Shown here: piece by piece, positions 1 through 7,432 of the stretch
How positions within the stretch are numbered: position 1 is the first letter of the stretch
Layout: each line of letters starts with the position of its first letter
NCBI GenBank assembly: GCA_964410215.1
Contig: CAYPHA010000018.1
Span: forward strand, 4,083-68,082
DNA: 64,000 nt
Reading direction: 5' to 3'
From: CAYPHA01 sp964410215
Lineage (GTDB): Bacteria > Calditrichota > Calditrichia > Calditrichales > CAYPHA01
The notes under the pieces: generated by a model
Databases searched by the model: none
What the model saw: the letters and a program-made list of their open reading frames with translations, nothing else
What the model was told of the DNA's origin: nothing
Made by a program: the position numbers and the translations under genes

Positions 1-431
1 GGTTTCGATTCCGCTTTATCAGTCAGACCGACCCAGTCCAGGGCATCCATGACCGCCTTTCTGCGTTCATCCCCCGGCATCCCCTGAAGCAGCAGGGTAA
101 ATTCGACATTCTCGTAAACTGTGTAGACAGGGAGCAGGTTATATGTCTGAAAAATAAAACCGATATGCCGGTTCCGTAATTGTGCCGACTGTTTGTGTGT
201 CAGAGAAGCAATGGAATGGTCGAGAACGTGCACGCTGCCTTCGGTTGGTACATCGAGGGAACCGATGATATTTAACAAAGTTGTTTTCCCGGAACCGCTC
301 GGACCGACAAGGCCGGCGAATTCACCCTTTTCAAAATCCAGATTGATATGACGCAGGGCGGTAAATTCGCCTGTTCCGGAAGGGAAACGCTTGACCATTT
401 CTTTGATCGATATAATGGAATTGCTATTCAT
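1..431 (-). CDS. ABC transporter ATP-binding protein, LolD/MacB family (partial, 3' end outside window)
   Basis: The minus-strand frame from ATG at 431 runs open to the window edge and gives the first 143 residues of a protein that is usually about 230 long. Visible motifs are the Walker A loop GPSGSGKTT, followed by LLNIIGSLD, and the Q-loop IFQTYNLLPVYT, which are typical of the LolD/MacB/FtsE-like group. These ATPases drive FtsX/MacB-type permeases in lipoprotein release, efflux or envelope work. The signature motif, Walker B and any permease lie beyond the window. The gene starts 16 bases after the stop of an outer-membrane protein gene on the same strand, so the two are probably co-transcribed. 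The family call is firm; the substrate is unknown. Confidence 0.9.
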   Translation of the reverse strand, partial: MNSNSIISIKEMVKRFPSGTGEFTALRHINLDFEKGEFAGLVGPSGSGKTTLLNIIGSLDVPTEGSVHVLDHSIASLTHKQSAQLRNRHIGFIFQTYNLLPVYTVYENVEFTLLLQGMPGDERRKAVMDALDWVGLTDKAESK

Positions 432-447
432 GGATTTTCTGCCACGT

Positions 448-1593
448 TTAATGGTTAAATACGAACATGAGTTGGACACCTTTTCCCGCATAGAGGTTCT
501 CAGTATCGCCCCGGGAGAGTAAACGGCCCTCTTCCGGATTCCAGAAACCGAGTATATAGAATGTAAGTCTGTCTAACTGCCGTTGCCAGTTAAAAATCGT
601 GTAAATTTGATCATCAGCCCAGCTGTAATAATGGATGGAACGGAAGGTGTCGAAAAAGCCAAACGGATAGGACATGGAGACGACAGAAAAGGAAGCCGTG
701 TTGTCAAATGTGAATGCGTTCCTGTCGTATGAAAAATATAATTGCTCATACACCATGTAAAGTCCGTTACCGATATTGAACGTGTAATCCAGCCCGCTGT
801 TGAACATCTGCTGATGCGTTAATGCACCGATGTCTTTTTCACTGGCGGTCCAGGATGCTTCGAACCAGCATCCGACGATTAAATCAAGGCGGGTATCGAC
901 GCCGATCCGATGTTCGGGAATCCGGTGAACCGCGGGTGTTGATAATGGCCCCTTTCTGCCGTCGGCGGTCCGGTAATGGTAGGTTATAGCCGCCTCACCG
1001 CCAGGCAGGGGATATTGAACGCGTCCTCCGAATTCCGGATGATTTTTATATGTCCCGATCTGCTCAAAACCCTTGGGATCGCTGTTGCCATAGAGTCCCC
1101 AGAGCCAGATATTGGAATTGTTCAAAAAATAGTAGCGGCACAGCATCCCCCACACGCCATCGGTGAGACCCAGGGGATCGCGGGCGTCCATGCGATCAAA
1201 CCACATCAGCGGCCGCAGTAGAGTGGCCGACCCGAAATTAATTTTTTGCAGGCCGATCCTGCACTCAAACTGCCGTGTAGAATAGCGCATCCAGAGCCGG
1301 TATGCCCTGATATCTGCGTTCGTGTCGAGGCTGTCGAAAAGATGGGCACCTATATTTCCGTACACATTCGGGGATAGTTCAAAATCGATCATGCCGCGAT
1401 TCCCGAGGGAGAATTCATAATTGAGCTGCGGTATATACCTGCTGCCGAGACGCAGCGGTAGATCCTGGGCAACATGCATGCTCGACCATGCTGACCACTG
1501 GCCGCGGAAATCGACTTGCCGTGACCCGGCCCGGATAATAGTTACCGGGATAACGATCAGGATTAAGATCATGATACCCGTTTTTGAACACAT
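448..1593 (-). CDS. Predicted outer-membrane beta-barrel protein
   Basis: This is a 381-residue protein that I do not recognise as a named family. The chosen ATG at 1593 gives an N-terminus with a hydrophobic stretch (MILILIVIPVTII) that looks like a signal peptide; an upstream TTG at 1695 would bury it. The rest alternates polar and aromatic residues in short strands, with many Tyr, Trp and Phe and a terminal aromatic-rich strand (LMFVFNH), as expected for an outer-membrane barrel. It lies directly upstream of a LolD/MacB-type ATPase gene on the same strand, suggesting an envelope export or lipoprotein-related operon. The porin-like role is inferred from composition only. No catalytic motif is seen. 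Confidence 0.6.
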   Translation of the reverse strand: MCSKTGIMILILIVIPVTIIRAGSRQVDFRGQWSAWSSMHVAQDLPLRLGSRYIPQLNYEFSLGNRGMIDFELSPNVYGNIGAHLFDSLDTNADIRAYRLWMRYSTRQFECRIGLQKINFGSATLLRPLMWFDRMDARDPLGLTDGVWGMLCRYYFLNNSNIWLWGLYGNSDPKGFEQIGTYKNHPEFGGRVQYPLPGGEAAITYHYRTADGRKGPLSTPAVHRIPEHRIGVDTRLDLIVGCWFEASWTASEKDIGALTHQQMFNSGLDYTFNIGNGLYMVYEQLYFSYDRNAFTFDNTASFSVVSMSYPFGFFDTFRSIHYYSWADDQIYTIFNWQRQLDRLTFYILGFWNPEEGRLLSRGDTENLYAGKGVQLMFVFNH

Positions 1594-1726
1594 ATTTGCT
1601 GACTTTTGCCTGATTGTACGAGAAAGAAATTGTGAGATTCTGAAAATCCTTGAAAAATATTCTTTTAATATAGTATTTTGGTACGGTGCAGACAAGGTGT
1701 TGTTTCAATAAACCAGATATAAACGA

Positions 1727-2482
1727 ATGATATCTCAGCGTATCCATATAGGTACATCGGGTTGGTCTTATAAGGACTGGGTCGGTCCGTTTTATCCGCA
1801 GGGAACAAAAGCCGCGGATTACCTTCCTCTTTATGCCCGGAAATATAATACCGTCGAAATCGATTCGACTTTTTACGGTATACCACGGCAAAGTACGGTT
1901 GAAAAATGGTTCGATATTTCACCGGATGGATTTATCTTTTCACCAAAAGTGCCTCAGGAGATTACACATGAATACCGTCTGAAAGAATGTGACCAGATCT
2001 GGGCTAAATACCTGGACACCATGAAGATTTTAGGTCCAAAGCTTGGCCCGGTTGTATTGCAGTTTGATTATAAGTTCAGGTTTGACGCGCATTGTGAGAT
2101 TCTTGAACAGTTCCTCGACAAGCATGCCGGGGAAGCCGGAATATGCGTGGAGATCCGGAATAAAGACTGGCATCAGGACAGGTTCTATGAAATGCTGAAA
2201 AAGTATAACGTTGCACTGGTGCTCAATGACCTGTATTACATGCCGCGGGTCGTTAAGATTACTTCAGACTTTGCCTATATACGCCTTCTCGGAAACCGCA
2301 AACAGATTCCCGATGATTTTTCCCATGCACGGGTCAACCGGGACAGGGATATCGACTGGTGGGCCCGATGGATACAGGATTTCCTGGAGGAAGAGCTGGA
2401 AGTATATGTGTATTCAAACAATCGCTACCAGGGACACGCTCCGGCAACCCTGGAAGCGATTAAAGAACGGCTCGGTTTTTAA
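1727..2482 (+). CDS. DUF72 family protein (YecE-like)
   Basis: This 251-residue protein opens with the diagnostic DUF72 block IHIGTSGWSYKDWVGPFYP, continues with the EIDSTFYGIP segment, and contains the later conserved segments VEIRNKDW and YVYSNNRYQGHAPATL. DUF72 proteins adopt a TIM-barrel-like fold related to phosphohydrolases and endonuclease IV. Their biochemical role is not established, so none is assigned. The length matches the family. The gene converges on gpmI, and the two reading frames overlap by four bases at 2479-2482. The ribosome-binding site before 1727 is weak, which leaves a little doubt about the exact start. Confidence 0.92.
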   Translation: MISQRIHIGTSGWSYKDWVGPFYPQGTKAADYLPLYARKYNTVEIDSTFYGIPRQSTVEKWFDISPDGFIFSPKVPQEITHEYRLKECDQIWAKYLDTMKILGPKLGPVVLQFDYKFRFDAHCEILEQFLDKHAGEAGICVEIRNKDWHQDRFYEMLKKYNVALVLNDLYYMPRVVKITSDFAYIRLLGNRKQIPDDFSHARVNRDRDIDWWARWIQDFLEEELEVYVYSNNRYQGHAPATLEAIKERLGF

Positions 2483-4041
2483 CTGTTTTTATTCATGATG
2501 ATGACATCCGAGGTCATCTCTTTCGGGATGTCAAGGCCCATCAAACCGAGCACACTCGGTGCCAGGTCGGACAGCTTTCCGCCTTCTTTCAGTTCATAAT
2601 TGCCGGCATCTTTCGAAACATAGATCATTTCAACCTTGAACGTCGTATGACTCGTCTTGGTCATATGCGTTTCATAATCGAGCATTTGCTCCGAATTGCC
2701 ATGGTCCGCGGTGATAATCACATGGGCATCGAGTTCCAGCAGGCGTTTGACAACCTTTCCGATGCATTCATCAACCACCTCGATGGCCTTTTTTGCGGCA
2801 TCAAAATTCCCCGTGTGGCCGACCATGTCCCCGTTGGCATAATTAACGAGAATGAATCCGTACGGGTTGTCTTCCAGCCGCTTCAACAGTTCTTCGGTAA
2901 TGCCGTATGCTTCCATTTCAGGGTGGCTGGCAAACGCGGAGGCGTCGATGTCGCTTTTAATCTCAACCTGGTCTTCTTTGGGATAGGGCGTCGTTGATTT
3001 GCCGTTGAAAAAGCTGGTTACATGCCGGAATTTCTGTGTTTCCGAAATACGTAACTGACGGATGCCCGCGCCCGAAATCACTTCTCCGAGAAGGTTATTC
3101 ATCGATCCGCCGGTTCCCATCGCGCCAAGCAGAAATTGCGTAAACTCATCATAATAACGCGTGAAACCCAGGTAATAGACATCCGGTTTTGCTTTGAGTG
3201 TGCCGGGATAGTCATCTTCGACAAAGGCCATGGAAAGCTGTATGGCACGATCCTGACGGTAATTGGTGTGGAAGACACAATCTCCATCCTGCATGCCGTC
3301 ATAATTACCGATTACATGCGGTGGAATATATTCATCGAACATATCGACCTTATCCGGTGTTTTGTCATTTTCATATGAATTCTTTATCGCTTCCTCTGCG
3401 TTATCCGTTTTGCGTCCTTCAGCCGAAACCAGGCAATTATACGCAATATCGGTCAGATTCCAGTTCCGGGAGCGGTCCATAGAGTAATAACGGCCCATCA
3501 GGGTACCGATGCGGCAGTTACCGACTTCTTCCATAACCTGTTTCAGTTTAGTGATATATTCCAGGGAACTATGAGGCGGCGTATCCCGGCCATCCAGAAA
3601 AGGATGAAGAATAATTTCCCCTTCCGGAAATTCATTTCGCGCCTGGTGCATTATTTTGAAGAGGTGGTCCTGGTGTGCGTGGACCCCTTCATCCTGCAGC
3701 AGACCCAGCAGATGCAGACGGGATTGATGCGATTTCCAGCTTTGTATCAGTTCCTGCCATTTTTCAGTTTTGAATATGGAGCCGTCGACAAAACCATCAT
3801 CGATACGCTTCAGTTCCTGAACGACCACCCGTCCGGCGCCCATGTTCAGGTGCCCGACTTCACTGGAACCCTGGAAACCCTCCGGCAGACCGACCGCTTC
3901 CCCGGAAGTATCAATAAGGGTCCATGGATAGTTCTTTTTGTAGGAGTCGATATTCGGGGTATTTGCCGCCATAACGGCATTGCCCTCCGGATTTTCGTTA
4001 TATCCCCAGCCATCTCTGACGATCAGACATACAGGTCGCAT
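2479..4041 (-). CDS. gpmI: 2,3-bisphosphoglycerate-independent phosphoglycerate mutase
   Basis: This enzyme interconverts 3- and 2-phosphoglycerate in glycolysis and gluconeogenesis, using two metal ions and a phosphoserine intermediate. The 520-residue length fits the family. Residues 8-13 (VRDGWG) supply a metal-binding Asp. The catalytic Ser lies at about residue 60 in QGSSEVGHLNMGAGR, where most relatives read GNSEVGH. The late metal motif ITADHGNSEQM and the closing LSDLAPSVLGLMG segment are present. A clear ribosome site (GAAAGGA) sits before the ATG at 4041. The neighbouring genes do not form a glycolytic operon. Confidence 0.97.
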   Translation of the reverse strand: MRPVCLIVRDGWGYNENPEGNAVMAANTPNIDSYKKNYPWTLIDTSGEAVGLPEGFQGSSEVGHLNMGAGRVVVQELKRIDDGFVDGSIFKTEKWQELIQSWKSHQSRLHLLGLLQDEGVHAHQDHLFKIMHQARNEFPEGEIILHPFLDGRDTPPHSSLEYITKLKQVMEEVGNCRIGTLMGRYYSMDRSRNWNLTDIAYNCLVSAEGRKTDNAEEAIKNSYENDKTPDKVDMFDEYIPPHVIGNYDGMQDGDCVFHTNYRQDRAIQLSMAFVEDDYPGTLKAKPDVYYLGFTRYYDEFTQFLLGAMGTGGSMNNLLGEVISGAGIRQLRISETQKFRHVTSFFNGKSTTPYPKEDQVEIKSDIDASAFASHPEMEAYGITEELLKRLEDNPYGFILVNYANGDMVGHTGNFDAAKKAIEVVDECIGKVVKRLLELDAHVIITADHGNSEQMLDYETHMTKTSHTTFKVEMIYVSKDAGNYELKEGGKLSDLAPSVLGLMGLDIPKEMTSDVIIMNKNS

Positions 4042-4111
4042 CGTTTTCCTTTCTATTTGAATTTTTATTTTTCACTGTATAACTATTGGCTGTACCGCAT
4101 TGCCAGGAATC

Positions 4112-4654
4112 CTATAGCGTCTGGTCAAGCGCCTGAATATGCGCAATAATGGTATCATCTTCCGCCAGCCCGCCGATACCCTCATCACCATCAGCCAGAA
4201 CTTTTTCCACCGGTTCGATAATCTGCACATTGTAAAAATCGCTCAGTTGATCCAGATGCAGGCGGGTCAGCGGATTTTCCCACATGCGCGTGTTCATCGC
4301 GGGAGCAACGATCAAAGGTTTAGTGCCCAGGGCCCGAACCGTGGATGTCAGTAAATTATCGCAAATACCGTTCGCTATCTTGGCCAGGCTGTTGGCCGAA
4401 AGCGGTGCGATCAGGAATACATCACACCATTTCGCCAGTTCAATATGAACGACATGTTCCGTATACTGCCATTCATCTTCGTCGGTATAACTGACGTTCT
4501 GACTCATAACAGACAGGGCCTGCGGAGCAACGAAGGCTTTGGAACTTTCGGTCATCAGGGTAATGATTTCATGATCTAACTTTTTCAGCGATGACACCAG
4601 ATTTGGAATCCGGTATGCTGCGATAGAGGATGTAATGCCTAATAAGAGATTCAT
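4112..4654 (-). CDS. Flavoprotein, phosphopantothenoylcysteine decarboxylase (CoaC) type
   Basis: This 180-residue protein is a single homo-oligomeric flavin-containing decarboxylase (HFCD) domain. It has the glycine-rich start LLGITSSIAAYR, the active-site His region HVVHIELAKW, the PAMN motif in APAMNTRMW, and the closing loop ADGDEGIGGLAE. In CoaA-E biosynthesis this domain decarboxylates 4'-phosphopantothenoylcysteine. It normally precedes the CoaB synthetase domain in one chain (Dfp), but here the chain ends after CoaC. It could therefore be a true split CoaC or another HFCD decarboxylase such as an EpiD-type enzyme. It lies about 70 bases downstream of the gpmI start on the same strand as gpmI. 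CoaC type is the better guess. Confidence 0.8.
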   Translation of the reverse strand: MNLLLGITSSIAAYRIPNLVSSLKKLDHEIITLMTESSKAFVAPQALSVMSQNVSYTDEDEWQYTEHVVHIELAKWCDVFLIAPLSANSLAKIANGICDNLLTSTVRALGTKPLIVAPAMNTRMWENPLTRLHLDQLSDFYNVQIIEPVEKVLADGDEGIGGLAEDDTIIAHIQALDQTL

Positions 4655-4784
4655 AACAGTGTATCCATTAATTATTGGTTATCACATGTTGATATAGACC
4701 GCAATTATAGCTATTTTTATCTACTTTATCAACCATTATAAAGTAATACCGGTTTATCACACATTTTAATAATGAGGGTTCCCG

Positions 4785-5255
4785 ATGAAAACACTGAAAG
4801 ACTTATTGACCGTCGCTATACAACAGGAAATCAACGCCCAGAAATTGTACCGGCATGCAATGACCCTTGTCGAGGGCGATGAGGCAAAAAATTTTCTGAA
4901 AGAACTGGCGGATGCGGAAGTAGAACACGAAAAACTGCTGTTCAATATCCGTGAAACCGGTATGTTCGATCTCGATGTCGAAATTACAGATCCTGAGCTT
5001 CTGAAAGTTGCGGAGGTGTCCCATACGACCGATGAGGAAAACTTCAGCACGGATTGGTCCATGGAAAAAATACTGGATCTGGCTCTGAAAAGGGAATACC
5101 GGGCGCAACAGATGTATGAGGGGGCGGCGAAGATGGTTGATGATGAGGAGGTCGTCACCCTGTTTAAAAACCTGGCCGCGGAAGAGGGGAATCATCATAA
5201 GAATATCGAGCGTAAATTCGATCTGCTGACAGGTTCCATGGGCCCGGAGATTTAA
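4785..5255 (+). CDS. Rubrerythrin-like ferritin-family protein
   Basis: This 156-residue four-helix protein shows two repeats of the di-iron ligand pattern. The first is E16 in QQEINAQKLY with AEVEHEKLL. The second is LKREYRAQQMYEGAA with AAEEGNHHKNIE. This is the erythrin/rubrerythrin core without a rubredoxin tail (no Cys pairs). Such proteins act in peroxide detoxification or iron handling in anaerobes and microaerophiles. The gene is monocistronic, divergent from the CoaC-type gene, and has a GAGGG ribosome site. A ferritin also lies in this window at 24391-24891. A PerR-like site elsewhere in the window is not upstream of this gene. Confidence 0.88.
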   Translation: MKTLKDLLTVAIQQEINAQKLYRHAMTLVEGDEAKNFLKELADAEVEHEKLLFNIRETGMFDLDVEITDPELLKVAEVSHTTDEENFSTDWSMEKILDLALKREYRAQQMYEGAAKMVDDEEVVTLFKNLAAEEGNHHKNIERKFDLLTGSMGPEI

Positions 5256-5262
5256 GGATTTG

Positions 5263-5431
5263 TTACACGAAGGTCCACCGAGGAGCCACGAAGGACCACG
5301 AAGGGAAAACCCGGGTTGGGTTCGTTGGCGCAGATAAGATCATGGTGAAACGGATCAGCGTTTAATATGGTTTCTCCTTAATAATAGAATAAATCTTCGT
5401 GTAGCTTCGTGCCTTCGTGCTTCTTCGTGAT
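5263..5431. repeat. Inverted-repeat element built from degenerate CCACGAAGG units
   Basis: Four forward copies of an (A/C)CACGAAGG-like unit lie at about 5265-5304 (one reads CCACCGAGG). At least three reverse-complement copies (CTTCGTG, CCTTCGTG) lie at 5395-5429. They face each other across about 90 bases that contain no gene. The arms could fold into an imperfect cruciform. The element fills the gap between two convergent genes. It looks like a small non-coding repeat or a MITE-like element. Its copy number elsewhere in the genome cannot be judged from this window. Confidence 0.7.
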
Positions 5432-5444
5432 ATAACGATTTCAA

Positions 5445-7193
5445 CTAAAGGGGATTATAAACCGCATCAATCAATACCGCCAGGGAAGCGCGGGTAAGCT
5501 TTGCATCCGCGGCATGCCGCCTGTCCATACGCCTCATAACCTTATCAACGGGTATACCATAAAGCGCACACATAATCTGGGCGGCGGATTCTGGCGTTGG
5601 CCTAAACGGTACTTGTTCCGTCTTGAAATCGATATTGCGATCCTTTACAACTGCCGCTATGGTAGCCAGGAATTCCTTATTATCGACAACCTCATGTGGA
5701 TGAAAATGAAAACCGTTGGCCCAGTCCTTACTGACGGGTTCGCCCTTCATAATCCCCGATAAGCCGACGCGTTGTACCGCCTGGAACCAGGAATCAGCGG
5801 GTGTCGTGTCATTAAAGGGCAGAAGCCAGCATCCGGCGTCGAGAAGCGTTTGCTGGAGTTCTTTCACATTCAGGTCTGCCGGATTAATTCCCTTCAAAGC
5901 GCATAATGCGGCAGCCGCTCCCGCAGCCTGCCCGAGTTGCATAACGACGGGCTGAAGACGCGTACAACCGTTCACGACATGTGAAACGGAAATGCTTTTT
6001 TCAGCAACCAGCAGTCCGCCGGTCACTTCGGGAACCAGGCAGCCGTAGGGCACGCTGAATGCCGGTATCGGCGGAAAAACTTCCGGTTCCGGCAGGTCAG
6101 CCGTATCATGGTGGTGGTCCAGAGGGTAGTCACCGACGGCGACGGCATCACGAAAGGGGAAATGATCCGGAGCAGAATAGGGATCCAGAATATCATTCAA
6201 TGTAAGTGTCGTCCGGCCTTTCAAACGTCTGCTTTCCCGGTGGTAGGGTATCAGGGGCAGCCGGTCCCCGGTCGGGAATTCTTCTTCCGCCAGCCCGAGA
6301 TGACGGAAACCCAGTTCCTGCTGGATGAAGTATACAAAACAGAGGGTATGCCGCCTGGCGTCCTCCCAGGCCCGCTGACGTTCTTCCGATGACATTTCAA
6401 GTGCGTTGATATAGTAATCATTTCCCTGGTTCGGCCAGTTGATCATGAACCTGTTGTTGGGGAGACGCCCGTATTCCAGCATCTGTTCGGCACTGACCAG
6501 ACGCTGCTTATCAGCATCAGCGAAATCCCTGCAACAATTCCGGAACCGTTCCGGATTATATCCCTCCGGTTTTTCTACCAGGTGGGGGCTGCCTTCCCGG
6601 AGAATGGCGACGTATGTCAAATCCTGTATAAAATGATCTCCCGAAACGGGAGCCGGTGATTCACCGTATTCCGCCCGGGATTCCCGGCCGGAGCGCCAGG
6701 CGGCGCCGGAAGCGGCCAGTACATCGCCCAATTCTGTGCAATCAACGGTTATTCCGGCTGATATATCTGTTCTCTGTCCTTTTCCATCATGAAAAAGAGC
6801 GCCCCGGACGATGCCGTTCTCACAGACAACTTCCAGAAGTTTATACCTTTTCAGAACGGTTATGCTTGTTTCAGCGGCCACCATGTTGTGGAACAGGTTA
6901 TTCCCAACACGCGGTTCAAAACAGGCGTGGCTGACCCAGCCGGTTTTCAGCCGGTCGGCACCTCCGTAATGTGTATAGAGGGCTTCACGGAATTCGCCCC
7001 ACAATCCGGAAGGGAGCCGGTGGTTTCCGTCAACGGCGCTTACACCGGCCGCGGTAAGCATACCGCCGAGCCAGCTGGTTTCTTCAACAAGGATGACCTG
7101 TGCGCCCAGGCGTGCAGCCTGGATGGCGGCGCATGTTCCGCTGGCGCTTCCACCGGCAATCAACACGTCCGTATTATACTTTAAAGTATTCAT
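5445..7193 (-). CDS. FAD-dependent oxidoreductase (FAD_oxidored family)
   Basis: This 582-residue protein begins with a Rossmann FAD-binding loop (DVLIAGGSASGTCAAIQAAR) and the family-specific EETSWLGGMLTAAG segment. It carries a second conserved block, GGLLVAEKSISVSHVVNGCTRLQP followed by MQLGQAAGAAAALC, typical of large secreted or cytoplasmic FAD oxidoreductases of unknown substrate found in polysaccharide-degrading FCB and Planctomycete bacteria. The last 110 residues, past the FAD domain, form a separate helical tail. No signal peptide is visible at the Met at 7193. The gene is divergent from the GH13 gene, which may hint at carbohydrate work. The substrate is unassigned. Confidence 0.85.
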   Translation of the reverse strand: MNTLKYNTDVLIAGGSASGTCAAIQAARLGAQVILVEETSWLGGMLTAAGVSAVDGNHRLPSGLWGEFREALYTHYGGADRLKTGWVSHACFEPRVGNNLFHNMVAAETSITVLKRYKLLEVVCENGIVRGALFHDGKGQRTDISAGITVDCTELGDVLAASGAAWRSGRESRAEYGESPAPVSGDHFIQDLTYVAILREGSPHLVEKPEGYNPERFRNCCRDFADADKQRLVSAEQMLEYGRLPNNRFMINWPNQGNDYYINALEMSSEERQRAWEDARRHTLCFVYFIQQELGFRHLGLAEEEFPTGDRLPLIPYHRESRRLKGRTTLTLNDILDPYSAPDHFPFRDAVAVGDYPLDHHHDTADLPEPEVFPPIPAFSVPYGCLVPEVTGGLLVAEKSISVSHVVNGCTRLQPVVMQLGQAAGAAAALCALKGINPADLNVKELQQTLLDAGCWLLPFNDTTPADSWFQAVQRVGLSGIMKGEPVSKDWANGFHFHPHEVVDNKEFLATIAAVVKDRNIDFKTEQVPFRPTPESAAQIMCALYGIPVDKVMRRMDRRHAADAKLTRASLAVLIDAVYNPL

Positions 7194-7258
7194 AATTTTT
7201 GCAACCTGATTCGTAAGCGTGAATTTTTGCTTTAATATGAAATATAATGGAAATATCG

Positions 7259-7274
7259 TTATATTTGAATATAA
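7259..7274. promoter_or_regulatory. Palindrome in the divergent FAD-oxidoreductase/GH13 promoter region
   Basis: TTATATT-TG-AATATAA is a perfect 7-2-7 inverted repeat. It sits about 65 bases before the minus-strand FAD oxidoreductase start and about 160 bases before the GH13 start. A dimeric repressor could bind it. The stretch is very AT-rich, so chance occurrence is plausible. Confidence 0.25.
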
Positions 7275-7432
7275 TTGAATTTAAATCATTAAAAATACTC
7301 CTAATTTTATGTATGACTTCCGGAAAGAAATCATCAGCGTATCCATTAAACGTGGGGTGACGGGTTTGCATAAGGCGGGATTCTGGTTATATTGACGATC
7401 AACAGGGAAGGCAAAGCATTAAGGGGAGCACA

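Noticed and set aside
5263..5431. CRISPR array at the CCACGAAGG repeats
   Set aside because: The copies are degenerate, nine bases long and in inverted orientation, with no evenly spaced spacers and no cas genes near.
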